From an uncultured Eubacteriales bacterium (lineage in GTDB: Bacteria > Bacillota > Clostridia > Lachnospirales > Lachnospiraceae), in the NCBI GenBank assembly GCA_900314525.1, contig OMVN01000009.1, positions 1 to 60,545 of the forward strand: a stretch of DNA of 60,545 nt, read 5' to 3'. The notes below the pieces were generated by a model, which saw only the letters and a program-made list of their open reading frames with translations, searched no databases and was not told the DNA's origin. Position 1 is the stretch's first letter. Each line of letters begins with the position of its first letter. Shown here piece by piece: positions 34,901-43,968 of the stretch. Both the position numbers and the translations under genes were made by a program.

Positions 34901-36175
34901 TTATCTGTATATTATTTCATGTCTTCCTGGTCCGTTTGAAACCATTTTAACTGGAACTTCAAGTTCTTTTTCAATAAACTCTATGTATTTTCTGCAGTTT
35001 TCTGGGAGATCTTCATATTTCTCAATTCCTCTGATCTCAGATTTCCATCCTGGAAGTATCTCATAAACTGGTTTTGCTTTCTTAAGCTCTGCTGTTGTAG
35101 GGAAATCTTTTGTAACTTTTCCATCTATTTCATATCCAACACAAACCTTGATTTCATCAAGATATCCTAAAACATCAATAACTGTAAGTGCAACCTGTGT
35201 AGCACCCTGAATCTTACATCCATATCTTGAAGCAACACAGTCAAACCATCCCATTCTTCTAGGTCTTCCTGTTGTAGCACCAAACTCGCCGCCATCGCCG
35301 CCACGTTTTCTGAGCTCATCTGCTTCCTCTCCAAATATCTCACTTACAAATTCGCCTGCTCCTACTGCACTTGAGTAAGCCTTAACTACTGTTACTATAT
35401 CCTTTATTTCATATGGTGGAATACCTGCTCCAATTGCACCGTAAGCTGCAAGTGTAGATGATGAAGTAACCATTGGATAAATTCCAAAATCAGGATCCTT
35501 TAATGAACCCAACTGACCCTCTAATAAGATATTCTTTCCTTCTTTGATTGCATTATGAAGGAATGTAACTGTATCACAAACATAAGGCTCTACCATCTCC
35601 TTATATTCATGTAATGTCTTTAATAATTCCTCAGGATCAATCTTTGGCTCGTGATACATATGCTCTAAAATAACATTTTTCTGCTCACAAACTCTGTAAA
35701 CTTTTTCTTTTAAAAGTTCGTCATCAAATAATTCTGAAACCTGGAAACCAATCTTTGCGTATTTATCTGAATAAAATGGAGCAATACCTGATTTAGTTGA
35801 ACCAAATGAGTTCTTTCCTAATCTCTTCTCTTCATACTCGTCGAATAAGATATGATAAGGCATTAAGATCTGTGCTCTGTTTGAAACTAAAATCTTTGGC
35901 TTTGGAACACCTTTCTCAACTATAGAATTAATCTCATTAACAAGATATGGGATGTTGAGTGCTACTCCATTACCTATAATAGATGTTGTATGATTGTAAA
36001 AAACACCTGAAGGTAATAAATGTAATGCGAATTTTCCATAATCATTTATAATTGTATGTCCTGCATTACTTCCACCCTGGAATCTTATAATGATATCAGA
36101 ATTCTCTGCAAGCATGTCTGTGATTTTACCTTTACCTTCGTCGCCCCAACATGCTCCAACTATTGCTCTAACCAT
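34901..36175 (-). CDS. purA: Adenylosuccinate synthetase
   Basis: 424 aa. It makes adenylosuccinate from IMP, aspartate and GTP, the first committed step to AMP. The P-loop-like WGDEGKGKITD and the GGSNAGHTI segment are at the N-terminus; GATTGRPRRMGWFD is near 295. AAGGAGG lies 6 bases before the ATG, and a TATAAT occurs ~35 bases upstream next to the terminator of the preceding gene. It is monocistronic; I see no riboswitch in its short leader. Confidence 0.95.
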   Translation of the reverse strand: MVRAIVGACWGDEGKGKITDMLAENSDIIIRFQGGSNAGHTIINDYGKFALHLLPSGVFYNHTTSIIGNGVALNIPYLVNEINSIVEKGVPKPKILVSNRAQILMPYHILFDEYEEKRLGKNSFGSTKSGIAPFYSDKYAKIGFQVSELFDDELLKEKVYRVCEQKNVILEHMYHEPKIDPEELLKTLHEYKEMVEPYVCDTVTFLHNAIKEGKNILLEGQLGSLKDPDFGIYPMVTSSSTLAAYGAIGAGIPPYEIKDIVTVVKAYSSAVGAGEFVSEIFGEEADELRKRGGDGGEFGATTGRPRRMGWFDCVASRYGCKIQGATQVALTVIDVLGYLDEIKVCVGYEIDGKVTKDFPTTAELKKAKPVYEILPGWKSEIRGIEKYEDLPENCRKYIEFIEKELEVPVKMVSNGPGRHEIIYR

Positions 36176-36218
36176 AGTTAATCCTCCTTAATTGTATGCA
36201 CATGAAATGTAAATTATA

Positions 36219-36270
36219 CAAAAAAACACGTGCCATATTTTTGCAATATAAATATAGCACATGTTTTTTA
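36219..36270 (-). terminator. Terminator of the DUF4353 lipoprotein gene
   Basis: Minus strand: ACATGTGC...GCACGTGT with an AT-rich inner stem, then TTTTTTT. It lies 50 bases past the lipoprotein stop and directly before the purA -10 box. Confidence 0.75.
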
Positions 36271-36320
36271 ATAAGTAAAGTAATGTAATTTTAATTTCCA
36301 CAATACTTATATTATTTATT

Positions 36321-38132
36321 CTAAGATTGCTTATTGGCCGTCACATCTTTTTGCATTTTTCCACCCTGTGGTCCAAATGAGCCCCTTCCTGCCGACTCAT
36401 TTCCTGCTTTTGTTACTGTGTCATTTACTGTAAATGTCTCTACCTGCTCACCATTTGCATACACTGTATATGTTTCCCCTGTGGTCAGATTTGATCCTGA
36501 ATATACAAAAGAACTGAATTTTTTCGCAGGAGTATAATTTACTAATTCATTTCCCTGTGAATCCTTTATTACAATATTAGTATCTGAATATGTATTATCA
36601 AGATATATATTAACCGAATTCTGTCCCTCAGATGGTGTCATAGACATTCCCGAAGATCCTGCTGCAATCAATGTACCTCCATTCATCTTGTATGAACTAT
36701 TATAATCTAAAGTTCCATTGCCATCATCTTCTGGTCCATCAATAGTTACTGTACCTCCATTCATCACCACATCTCCATTTGAATCCAAACCATCTCCACC
36801 TGCATTTACATAAAGCTTTCCCCCGTTCATTTCAAATACCATATCTAATGTATCTAATGCCTGTTTATCTGTATCATCTTCCGATTCAGAATCTGTACTG
36901 TCATTATTTTTTTTCTGATTATCATTAAAATCTTGCATCTTACCATCTGGCTTTTCACCGTCTGGCATCTCTCCATCCTGGAAATCCCCTGTTGGTCTCT
37001 CTCCGCCATTCATTCCTCCGAATACTCCTGGGCCACCTTCCATTTCACCAGAAGATAAACCATTTGAAGCATTTATTCCATCATCACTTGAATTAACAGT
37101 AACATCTCCATCGTTCATTGTAATAATTGTTGACTCAATTCCCTCATAAGAATCATCTATTTTAATAGTTCCATTGTTTATAAGTACCTTAATATCTGCA
37201 TGTATTCCATCATCCCCAGAGCTAATTGTAATGTCTCCATCATCAATAATTACATCTGTATCAGAATGAATACCATCATCTTCTGCAGTTATATTTATAG
37301 TTCCACCCTGAATATATACATATCCCTTTTCTGCTTTTGTACTTGTTGCTTTAATACCCTTTCCTTGTGAATCTATTACAATATTTCCATCTTTTATTAT
37401 GACACAATCCTTGCCTACAATAGAATTACCCTTGGACTTAATATTTATATCTCCACTTACAATTATGAGATTATCTTTCGACTGAATTCCATTATTATAA
37501 TTACCATTGACACTAAGGCTTCCTTTTCCGTTTATTGTCAAATCATCTTTGCTATAAATAGCAGCTTTTTCTTTATTGTTCTCAGCATCCTCAGAATATT
37601 TTTCTGCATCTGAAATTGTATTTTCTGTTCCATCTTTAATTGTTAAAATTACTTCACTGGCTTTCTTTACAAAAATTGCTGATGAATTTTCAGACTCTAT
37701 ATTTGTGTTACTTAATACTATCCTTACTAAATCCTCATCATCAGAATTAACTACCACCTGACCTTTATAATCTCCACTCAAAACGTATGTTCCTGATTTT
37801 TTTATTGTAACTTTTCCATCTTCTACAAGTACATAATCCGAATCAGCCTTTGCGCTTTCGCCATTAAATGTTATTGCTACTGATTCATCTTCATCGTATT
37901 CTTCCGATAATTCTTCATCAGTATATTCTTTCGTAGGAGTAAATTCTGCATTTGCCTTAACAGCCTCCTCTGTATATGCATCGCTGTCCGAATCATCATC
38001 AGCTTTACTATCACTTTTTGTCGATGAAGTATTTGCCTGTGAACTGTTATTTTTGGCACATCCATACAACGAACAGCTTGCAAGTGCAATTGTAAGACAT
38101 ATCACTGGTATTTTAATATATTTTCGCTTCAT
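36321..38132 (-). CDS. DUF4353 carbohydrate-binding-type beta-helix lipoprotein
   Basis: 603 aa. The signal peptide ends in lipobox SLYGC (Cys25), so it is a surface lipoprotein. A Ser/Asp-rich linker leads to a parallel beta-helix of repeated Asp/Gly/Asn rungs (for example DGIHSDTDVIIDDGDITIS), the DUF4353 carbohydrate-binding domain. A Gly/Met/Pro-rich insert (~345-400) interrupts it. Relatives often lie near CotH or in spore-coat and adhesion loci, though not here. A hairpin covering the SD (38138-38181) suggests control of translation. Confidence 0.85.
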   Translation of the reverse strand: MKRKYIKIPVICLTIALASCSLYGCAKNNSSQANTSSTKSDSKADDDSDSDAYTEEAVKANAEFTPTKEYTDEELSEEYDEDESVAITFNGESAKADSDYVLVEDGKVTIKKSGTYVLSGDYKGQVVVNSDDEDLVRIVLSNTNIESENSSAIFVKKASEVILTIKDGTENTISDAEKYSEDAENNKEKAAIYSKDDLTINGKGSLSVNGNYNNGIQSKDNLIIVSGDINIKSKGNSIVGKDCVIIKDGNIVIDSQGKGIKATSTKAEKGYVYIQGGTINITAEDDGIHSDTDVIIDDGDITISSGDDGIHADIKVLINNGTIKIDDSYEGIESTIITMNDGDVTVNSSDDGINASNGLSSGEMEGGPGVFGGMNGGERPTGDFQDGEMPDGEKPDGKMQDFNDNQKKNNDSTDSESEDDTDKQALDTLDMVFEMNGGKLYVNAGGDGLDSNGDVVMNGGTVTIDGPEDDGNGTLDYNSSYKMNGGTLIAAGSSGMSMTPSEGQNSVNIYLDNTYSDTNIVIKDSQGNELVNYTPAKKFSSFVYSGSNLTTGETYTVYANGEQVETFTVNDTVTKAGNESAGRGSFGPQGGKMQKDVTANKQS

Positions 38133-38137
38133 AAAAA

Positions 38138-38181
38138 ATCATCCTCTCATATCAATTTATTTATTGCTATAAGAGGATGAT
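38138..38181 (-). promoter_or_regulatory. Leader hairpin that masks the SD of the DUF4353 gene
   Basis: Minus strand: ATCATCCTCTTATA pairs over 14 positions (one G-U) with TATGAGAGGATGAT, and the second arm contains the GAGAGG ribosome binding site 6 bases or so before the ATG. The loop is about 16 AT-rich bases. Such a stem would block initiation until opened by heat, a protein or an sRNA. Confidence 0.6.
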
Positions 38182-38233
38182 AATATTTTATTCTAATCAT
38201 TATCTGTTGTTTATGTTAAAACTATGTGAAAAT

Positions 38234-39298
38234 TTATATTTCTTCTTTCTTTGTCTTTGCAATTACAATGTCTGTTCCCTTACTGAAAATATATATTATT
38301 TCAACCGATAAATATATTATCATTACCGGTTTAAAAAGTTTTCCATAAGAACTGGCATAGAAATAATCGTTGGAATCTGTTACCGAAACATATGCTTCCT
38401 TCTTCTTTCCTGAATCTGTCTCTATAATCTGTTTCTTGTAATCTCCAGAATTGATTGATGCCATTCGGCTAAAATCGGAACTAAGAAGTGTCACTGCAAC
38501 CCATGCCATTATACATGTCCAGATTTTTGTGAATTTCAGAATTTTCCCAAAACTGTTTTGCTCTTTAAAAAGTTCTTCTATTATCTTTCTTGAATCTTCT
38601 TTTTCCCTGTAATCTTCTCCGCTTAAGAATCTGATAAGCTGGAAATCATTTTCATAAAGTCGATGACATCTGATTTTCTTTACAGAAGACTCATTCTTTT
38701 CAGAAATATTGGCTCTAAATGAAATAATTCCATTGCTAACTTTCAATTCACTGATATCTGTCAATTTCTCAAGCTTGCCCATAGCTATAAGTTCATCATA
38801 TGTTATTGAATCAGAAATTGAATCTACTACATTCTTCATATTTGCCACCATATATATTAACATCATAAATTTTTTCCCTGTAACATTAGCAGGAGTCAGC
38901 AAATACATTTTATCTTTCAATTTATACCAAAATGTAGATACTCTCAGTCTATAAAAATTTCCATTTTTATCAATTATAAAAACATGAAATACGTCATTTA
39001 TCCAGATTGATATTCTTAGAAGCATTATTAAAATAAGCACAACTGCAGCAAGTACTAATATAAACTTAAATTTTTCTGCAGGTATTTTCTTTATCATACC
39101 TGAATATATTAGTGCAACTAATATTACAAAAGGAAAAACAAGTATCATATCCATCAAAAGTCCCACAGGACCTTTAATCTTATGTCTTTTCTGCTCAAAG
39201 GTTGAATATGAAAACACCATATTTTTTTCTTTATTGATATTATTATCGGTCTTTTTATTATGGTTTTTATTTACTCTTTTTCTCTGATTAAAGGCCAT
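38234..39298 (-). CDS. Multi-pass membrane protein of unknown function
   Basis: 354 aa. A basic, Asn-rich N-terminus (1-40) precedes two membrane helices (~47-68 and ~77-98); a cytoplasmic domain of ~150 residues follows, then two more helices (~260-278 and ~322-342). The layout, with a strand-rich domain ending in IISFRANISEKNESS, resembles membrane-bound PH-like proteins. It lies 16 bases after the lepB stop, so they are probably cotranscribed. No assigned function. Confidence 0.72.
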   Translation of the reverse strand: MAFNQRKRVNKNHNKKTDNNINKEKNMVFSYSTFEQKRHKIKGPVGLLMDMILVFPFVILVALIYSGMIKKIPAEKFKFILVLAAVVLILIMLLRISIWINDVFHVFIIDKNGNFYRLRVSTFWYKLKDKMYLLTPANVTGKKFMMLIYMVANMKNVVDSISDSITYDELIAMGKLEKLTDISELKVSNGIISFRANISEKNESSVKKIRCHRLYENDFQLIRFLSGEDYREKEDSRKIIEELFKEQNSFGKILKFTKIWTCIMAWVAVTLLSSDFSRMASINSGDYKKQIIETDSGKKKEAYVSVTDSNDYFYASSYGKLFKPVMIIYLSVEIIYIFSKGTDIVIAKTKKEEI

Positions 39299-39313
39299 TT
39301 TATTCCCCTCTTG

Positions 39314-39988
39314 TTATTTTGTTAATGATTTTATAGATGGATACCATCTGAATAATGCTTTTGCTATAAGTTTATCTCTCTTAACTGTTCCCCAGAATCT
39401 TGAATCATTTGAATGATCTCTGTTATCACCCATCATAAAATATTCATCTTCTGGAATTTTATATTCCGACAAATTAAAATCACCTGTATTATTTATTGCC
39501 ACTATCTGGCTCTTAGATGGATCATACACATATTTTCCAGGATTTCCTATCCACGAATTCACATAATTTTCCTTAATTGGTTTTCCATTTATATATACTG
39601 TATTATTATCAATTGTCACTGTATCTCCTGGAAGACCAATTATCCTCTTTATATATATTTTCTGTGGCTCTATAGGTGACCAGAACATTGCGATATCGCC
39701 TCTCTGAGGATCTGAGAACTTGTATGCAAGTCTGTTTCCTATAACCTTGTCACCAACCTTTATTGTACTTACCATTGATTCCGATGGAATCTTAGCATTT
39801 ATTATCAAAAAATGACTAATTACAAATGCAACAACAAATGCTCCCACAAATACCATAACCCAGCTTAGAAGTTCTTTACCTGGACTTGTTTTCTCTTCTT
39901 TTACTTTCCCCTTTTTCTTCTTATCCCCCAAATCCTGACCTTCTGCAACTGGTTTCTCATCTTCAATGATATTTTCTTCATTACTCAT
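39314..39988 (-). CDS. lepB: Signal peptidase I
   Basis: 224 aa. It removes signal peptides of exported proteins outside the membrane. A charged N-terminal extension (~1-40) precedes one membrane helix (~42-63); then catalytic Ser71 (PSESMVST), catalytic Lys114 (YIKRIIGLPGD) and the conserved GDNRDHSNDSRFWG. The ribosome binding site is weak (AGAAGA). It is followed 16 bases on by the 354-aa membrane protein. Confidence 0.93.
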   Translation of the reverse strand: MSNEENIIEDEKPVAEGQDLGDKKKKGKVKEEKTSPGKELLSWVMVFVGAFVVAFVISHFLIINAKIPSESMVSTIKVGDKVIGNRLAYKFSDPQRGDIAMFWSPIEPQKIYIKRIIGLPGDTVTIDNNTVYINGKPIKENYVNSWIGNPGKYVYDPSKSQIVAINNTGDFNLSEYKIPEDEYFMMGDNRDHSNDSRFWGTVKRDKLIAKALFRWYPSIKSLTK

Positions 39989-40095
39989 AACTTTAATCTT
40001 CTTTCTATTTTTTATTCTTCTGCAATGTCAAAACTCGTTCATGGAGCTCAAACTCACGATTATCTTTAGTTTTTTTTATCCCAAGTAAGTTAGAA

Positions 40096-40848
40096 TTAAA
40101 CATTCTCTATTGCTTCAATAGTATCCTTTAAATATTCATTTTCTACTTCATCATATCTTCCTTCATCTGCTGCTTTGACATATTCCTGATTAATAGGAAG
40201 CTGTGATAATAATTTTAGACCAAGAGCTGTTACATTTTCTTCCACATTACTCTTTCCAAATACCTCTATCTTCTTTCCACAGTCTGGACATGTAAGATAA
40301 CTGAAATTCTCAACAAATCCAATAATATTTATATTCATCTTTACAGCCATATTATACGACTTCTTTACAATAAGACTCACAAGATCCTGTGGTGATGTAA
40401 CAACTACTGCACCATCAACTTGTACTGTCTGAAATACTGTAAGTGGAACATCTCCTGTTCCTGGTGGCATATCTATAATGAGATAATCAAGTTCTCCCCA
40501 GTACACGTCCTGAAAAAATTGTTTGATTACACTTGCTATAATTGGTCCTCTCCATATAACTGGCTCTTCTTTATCTGGGAGTAAAAGATTGACTGATATT
40601 ATTTTTATTCCAAGTTTCGATTCTACTGGGTAGATACCATTTTCATCTCCACCAGCAATTTCATCATTTAATCCAAACATTTTAGGAATTGAAGGTCCAG
40701 TTAAATCTGCATCAAGAATTCCAACTTTATATCCTTTTTTAGCAAGCATAACTGCTACCGAGGATGTTACTGTCGACTTTCCAACACCGCCTTTTCCACT
40801 CATTACTGCTATCACTTTTTTGACATTACTATTTTTATTTTCTAACAT
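40096..40848 (-). CDS. mrp: Mrp/NBP35-type P-loop ATPase (iron-sulfur carrier)
   Basis: 250 aa. ParA/MinD-family ATPase with deviant Walker A MSGKGGVGKST (16-26) and the LIIDMPPGTGD motif near 120. A CxxC (CPDCG) near residue 190 fits a bridging Fe-S cluster between subunits, as in ApbC. It is thought to hold or deliver Fe-S clusters. It starts 16 bases after the 88-aa gene's stop, so they form one transcript with a shared purpose not yet clear. Confidence 0.9.
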   Translation of the reverse strand: MLENKNSNVKKVIAVMSGKGGVGKSTVTSSVAVMLAKKGYKVGILDADLTGPSIPKMFGLNDEIAGGDENGIYPVESKLGIKIISVNLLLPDKEEPVIWRGPIIASVIKQFFQDVYWGELDYLIIDMPPGTGDVPLTVFQTVQVDGAVVVTSPQDLVSLIVKKSYNMAVKMNINIIGFVENFSYLTCPDCGKKIEVFGKSNVEENVTALGLKLLSQLPINQEYVKAADEGRYDEVENEYLKDTIEAIENV

Positions 40849-40864
40849 GATATTCCTTTCTGCA

Positions 40865-41131
40865 CTAGTCCTCTTCTATTACCTGTATTTCAAGATAATC
40901 AAAATCTATGTGCTCGATAAAACTCTCCTGTCTGAATCTGGTTTTTGCATTTCTCTTAAAATCCGCAATATTAGAGTCCAGCCATATAGGAACTCCCAGG
41001 TCAAATTCATAACACAATTCATCCATTGCACCGAGAACTTTCTTTGTTCTTGTCATATCTTTATCATTGCAAATTGTAGTATCTCTTAATAAATGATTAT
41101 CCTTTATTATCTTTGCCCACATTCTAAACAT
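40865..41131 (-). CDS. Conserved small protein cotranscribed with mrp
   Basis: 88 aa from ATG 41131, chosen for AAGGTGA at 4-5 bases; an ATG at 41149 has no SD. It is soluble, starts MFRMWAKIIKDNHLL, contains one Cys in LCYEFD, and ends with acidic EED. I do not recognise a named family. Direct linkage to mrp, with a 16-base gap, hints at an accessory role in Fe-S handling (inference). Confidence 0.7.
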   Translation of the reverse strand: MFRMWAKIIKDNHLLRDTTICNDKDMTRTKKVLGAMDELCYEFDLGVPIWLDSNIADFKRNAKTRFRQESFIEHIDFDYLEIQVIEED

Positions 41132-41222
41132 ATTAGTCACCTTTGCCATTAATAATTTAAAATTATATCATAAATACATATATTATTAAAAGAAAATATT
41201 AAATATTTTTCAAAAATACATA

Positions 41223-41251
41223 TTGTGGTTTTTAAAACTACATGATATAAT
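41223..41251 (+). promoter_or_regulatory. Promoter of the DegV gene
   Basis: TTGTGG (41223-41228), 17-base spacer with TGA before the -10, TATAAT (41246-41251). Confidence 0.75.
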
Positions 41252-41309
41252 GTCAGTAAATTTTTTTGATGATATTTTTATATACTATAGATTTAGATAG
41301 GAGTTAATT

Positions 41310-42194
41310 ATGAATTACCAGATTATAAGTGATGGAGCATGTGACCTCCAGAAAGATTTTACAGAGTCAAATCATATTACCATAGTTCCATTTTATGTTA
41401 CATTTGATGGTGTTAAATATATGAAAGAGGGCGAAGGCATAAGCCATGATGATTTTTATCTTAAAATGATAAATGAACATGCTATTCCAAAATCATCACT
41501 TCCTTCAATTCAGGATTATGTTAATGTTTTTGAACCTTTTGTCGAACAGGGAGTGCCTGTAATTTGTACAACAATCACCGCAAAATTCAGTGGTTCATAT
41601 AACAGTGCATGTAATGCAAAAGAACTCATCCTTGAAAACCATCCTGATGCTAAGATTACAGTTATAGATTCAACACTTAATACTGCAAGCCAGGCTTTAT
41701 TCGTTAATGAAGCTGTCAAACTCAGGGATGCTGGATTTTCATATGAAGATGCAGTTGAAGAATTAAATAGAATTAAGACTTCTGGAAAGATTTTCTTTAC
41801 AGTTGGCTCACTTGAATACCTTGTTAAAAATGGAAGAATTGGCAAACTTGCTGTTTTAGCTGGAGATAAACTTGGAATCAGACCTACAATCATTATGAAA
41901 GATGGTGATATTAGTCTTGGAGGAATTTCAAGAAGCAGAAAGAAATCATTAAAGAGTGTTATCTCTAATCTTCAGAATTTCTTCAGCAAACCAGAGAATA
42001 ACATTGAAGACTTTGAGTTTGTAACTGCATGCGGATACAATCATGAAGAAGAGATTGAATTTAGAAAAGAACTTGAAGAAACCCTAAATGTCAAATGCCT
42101 TGATTTACATGTAGTTGTAGGTACTGCTATTGGATGCCATACTGGTCCTTATGCATTAGGTGCTGCAATTATTAAAAAGGCAAAACTTTCATAG
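41310..42194 (+). CDS. DegV family fatty-acid-binding protein
   Basis: 294 aa, full length. DegV (FakB-like) proteins hold a fatty acid for phosphorylation by FakA. The N-terminus has the DGACDL Ser/Asp-region and IVPFYVTFDG; later come TSLPS-like SSLPSIQDY, TTITAKFSGSYNSA and the C-terminal HVVVGTAIGCHTGPYALG with the conserved HTGPG-like loop. It has its own promoter and terminator; no fakA is in the window. Confidence 0.9.
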   Translation: MNYQIISDGACDLQKDFTESNHITIVPFYVTFDGVKYMKEGEGISHDDFYLKMINEHAIPKSSLPSIQDYVNVFEPFVEQGVPVICTTITAKFSGSYNSACNAKELILENHPDAKITVIDSTLNTASQALFVNEAVKLRDAGFSYEDAVEELNRIKTSGKIFFTVGSLEYLVKNGRIGKLAVLAGDKLGIRPTIIMKDGDISLGGISRSRKKSLKSVISNLQNFFSKPENNIEDFEFVTACGYNHEEEIEFRKELEETLNVKCLDLHVVVGTAIGCHTGPYALGAAIIKKAKLS

Positions 42195-42227
42195 TACAAA
42201 TGGGAATATATAAAAATCCCATAATAT

Positions 42228-42267
42228 AAAACCAGCTATGAGCTCACGCTCATAGCTGGTTTTTTTA
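42228..42267. terminator. Terminator after the DegV gene
   Basis: AAACCAGCTATGAG/CTCATAGCTGGTTT with a short loop, then TTTTT. It also lies past the mecA stop on the minus strand. Confidence 0.9.
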
Positions 42268-42284
42268 ATAATTCAAAATATTAA

Positions 42285-42992
42285 TTATACATTATTTTTA
42301 AGAATTCTATATGCACTTTTCTCTATTATCTTATCACCATATTCCCTTATATGGCTAATGACCCTGTTATCATCTGTAATAATTGATGTATACTCTATGG
42401 CAAGAATAAGTATCTGTTTCATATCTGCAATCGATAATCTGTTCTTTTCTATAATGAGAAAGAATAGTTCCTGGCTGTCTAAATATATAAGTTCGCTTGT
42501 AACAGTCTTGTTAATATTAAGTGCCCTACAGAAATCAGCCATCTTATCTATATCATCCATTCCAATTACTACAATTTCTGAGTCAAGCATTCCAAATTTT
42601 CCTGAACTGCTATTAACCTCATCTTTTGAATCCATATCTGCAAGCAGATTATCTGGTTCATCTTCATCAGGTGACATCAAATCCCCTTCTTCAAAGACTC
42701 CTTCAAAACCATTCTTTATTGAATCCAACATATCGGAATAGTTTCCATTATCTTTTTCTGAGAAAGTAATTGATATAATATTTTGTGATATCGGCATAAT
42801 CTGCATTGACAGCATTCCATTCTTTGGAGTATATCCAACCTCTTCCTGAGCCCTCTCAACCAGGTCATGAAGAAAATCGTGTACCTTGCTCTTATCCTTG
42901 AAAAAGTCCTCCAGTTTGATTCCATATTCCTGCATATCCTGCTTATTAATTATGCATCTAATTGTGTCTTCATCTATACGCTGAAATTTCAT
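42285..42992 (-). CDS. mecA: MecA-family adaptor protein
   Basis: 235 aa from ATG 42992 (GGTGG at 4 bases; a GTG at 43004 is possible). The N-terminus MKFQRIDEDTIRCIINKQDM is the substrate-binding part of MecA; an acidic linker (~95-125) joins a C-terminal ClpC-binding domain ending in repeated beta-alpha units. In Bacillus it targets ComK and others for ClpCP degradation and lowers competence and sporulation. Here the substrates are unknown. It follows the SASP gene on the minus strand. Confidence 0.87.
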   Translation of the reverse strand: MKFQRIDEDTIRCIINKQDMQEYGIKLEDFFKDKSKVHDFLHDLVERAQEEVGYTPKNGMLSMQIMPISQNIISITFSEKDNGNYSDMLDSIKNGFEGVFEEGDLMSPDEDEPDNLLADMDSKDEVNSSSGKFGMLDSEIVVIGMDDIDKMADFCRALNINKTVTSELIYLDSQELFFLIIEKNRLSIADMKQILILAIEYTSIITDDNRVISHIREYGDKIIEKSAYRILKNNV

Positions 42993-43072
42993 TATACCAC
43001 CCACTTTCCTGAAATTTTCTAATCCTTACCGTATATATTAGTATATATTAACATACATCATGATAAAAAACA

Positions 43073-43255
43073 TTAATTTTTTTCTTTATTTTTTGTTTTT
43101 TTATTTCTCGCTGTAATAATACCTCCTATTTTGCCATTTTCACTGGCAGAGAGGGATTTCCATCCAAGATTTTTTACTTTATCTAATAGCCCCAATTCTT
43201 CTGCTATCTCGTATTTCATCCTGTCTTTTTCAGAAAGCATATCATATTTACCCAT
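43073..43255 (-). CDS. Alpha/beta-type small acid-soluble spore protein-like
   Basis: 60 aa from ATG 43255 (AGGAGG at 7 bases; an ATG one codon upstream is possible). The core KYEIAEELGLLDKVKNLGW and the GLSASENGKIGG-like segment match the two conserved blocks of alpha/beta SASPs, which coat and protect spore DNA and are cut by protease GPR. It is shorter than Bacillus SASPs and ends in a Lys/Asn tail. A good sigma-G promoter precedes it. Confidence 0.8.
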   Translation of the reverse strand: MGKYDMLSEKDRMKYEIAEELGLLDKVKNLGWKSLSASENGKIGGIITARNKKTKNKEKN

Positions 43256-43284
43256 CATAAATCCTCCTATACAATTATATTAAT

Positions 43285-43315
43285 AATTATGGTATTTTGT
43301 ACTGCTTAATATCCA
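43285..43315 (-). promoter_or_regulatory. Candidate sigma-G promoter of the SASP gene
   Basis: Minus strand: TGGATAT (43315-43309), 17-base spacer, CATAATT (43291-43285). Sigma-G consensus is about TGAATAT and CATAATA. The start would lie ~20 bases before the ATG, and no sigma-A box fits as well. Confidence 0.65.
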
Positions 43316-43344
43316 TTGATTTTAATTGTAATTTGATGTATTAT
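43316..43344 (+). promoter_or_regulatory. Promoter of the YwlG-family gene
   Basis: TTGATT (43316-43321), 17-base spacer, TATTAT (43339-43344), then a short leader with AGGAGG. It is directly back to back with the sigma-G site on the other strand. Confidence 0.75.
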
Positions 43345-43375
43345 ATTAGAAATATTACAGTTTAGGAGGCACATT

Positions 43376-43948
43376 ATGGCAAACGGAATTTCAACTGATA
43401 TAGGATTTAATGTAGATTCGATAATTGAAAATACTAAAATAATAGTTAATGAATTATTAGACAATGCAAATTTAGAAAAAGGACAGTTATTAGTAGTTGG
43501 CTGTTCTTCTAGCGAAGTTGATCATCATACAATTGGAACATTTTCAAGCAAAGAAATTGGGGAAGCAATTTTTAAGACAATTAATGATATTGCAACAAAT
43601 CGTGGAATATATTTAGCAACTCAGTGCTGTGAGCATTTAAATCGTGCACTTATCGTAGAGAAGGAGTATGCTATTTCCCATAATCTTACAATTGTAAATG
43701 TTGTTCCACAGCTTAAAGCCGGCGGTTCATTTTCAACAGCAGCATATAATGGGTTTAATAAACCTGTTGCCGTTGAGCATATACAGGCTGACGTAGGAAT
43801 TGATATCGGTGATACCCTTATAGGAATGCATTTGAAGGATGTTGCTGTTCCATTCAGACCTAGCAAGGATTCAATTGGCGACGCACATGTTGTATGTGCA
43901 ACCACAAGATATAAATATATTGGCGGAGAGAGAGCTTCCTACATGTAG
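43376..43948 (+). CDS. ywlG: TIGR01440/YwlG (UPF0340) family protein
   Basis: 190 aa. The sequence is conserved through the family: QLLVVGCSSSEVDHHTIG, the QCCEHLNRALIVE block, and VEHIQADVGIDIGDTLIGMHL. The structure is known for B. subtilis YwlG but the activity is not. AGGAGG lies 6 bases before the ATG. It converges on the S66 peptidase gene; their ends overlap by 10 bases and form the terminator stem. Confidence 0.9.
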   Translation: MANGISTDIGFNVDSIIENTKIIVNELLDNANLEKGQLLVVGCSSSEVDHHTIGTFSSKEIGEAIFKTINDIATNRGIYLATQCCEHLNRALIVEKEYAISHNLTIVNVVPQLKAGGSFSTAAYNGFNKPVAVEHIQADVGIDIGDTLIGMHLKDVAVPFRPSKDSIGDAHVVCATTRYKYIGGERASYM

Positions 43949-43968
43949 GAAAGCTCTCCTTTGTTTTT
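43925..43968. terminator. Terminator made by the overlapping ends of ywlG and the S66 gene
   Basis: GGAGAG...AGCTTCCTACATGTAGGAAAGCTCTCC is almost wholly palindromic and is followed by TTTGTTTTT on the plus strand. Both stop codons lie in its centre. Confidence 0.85.
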
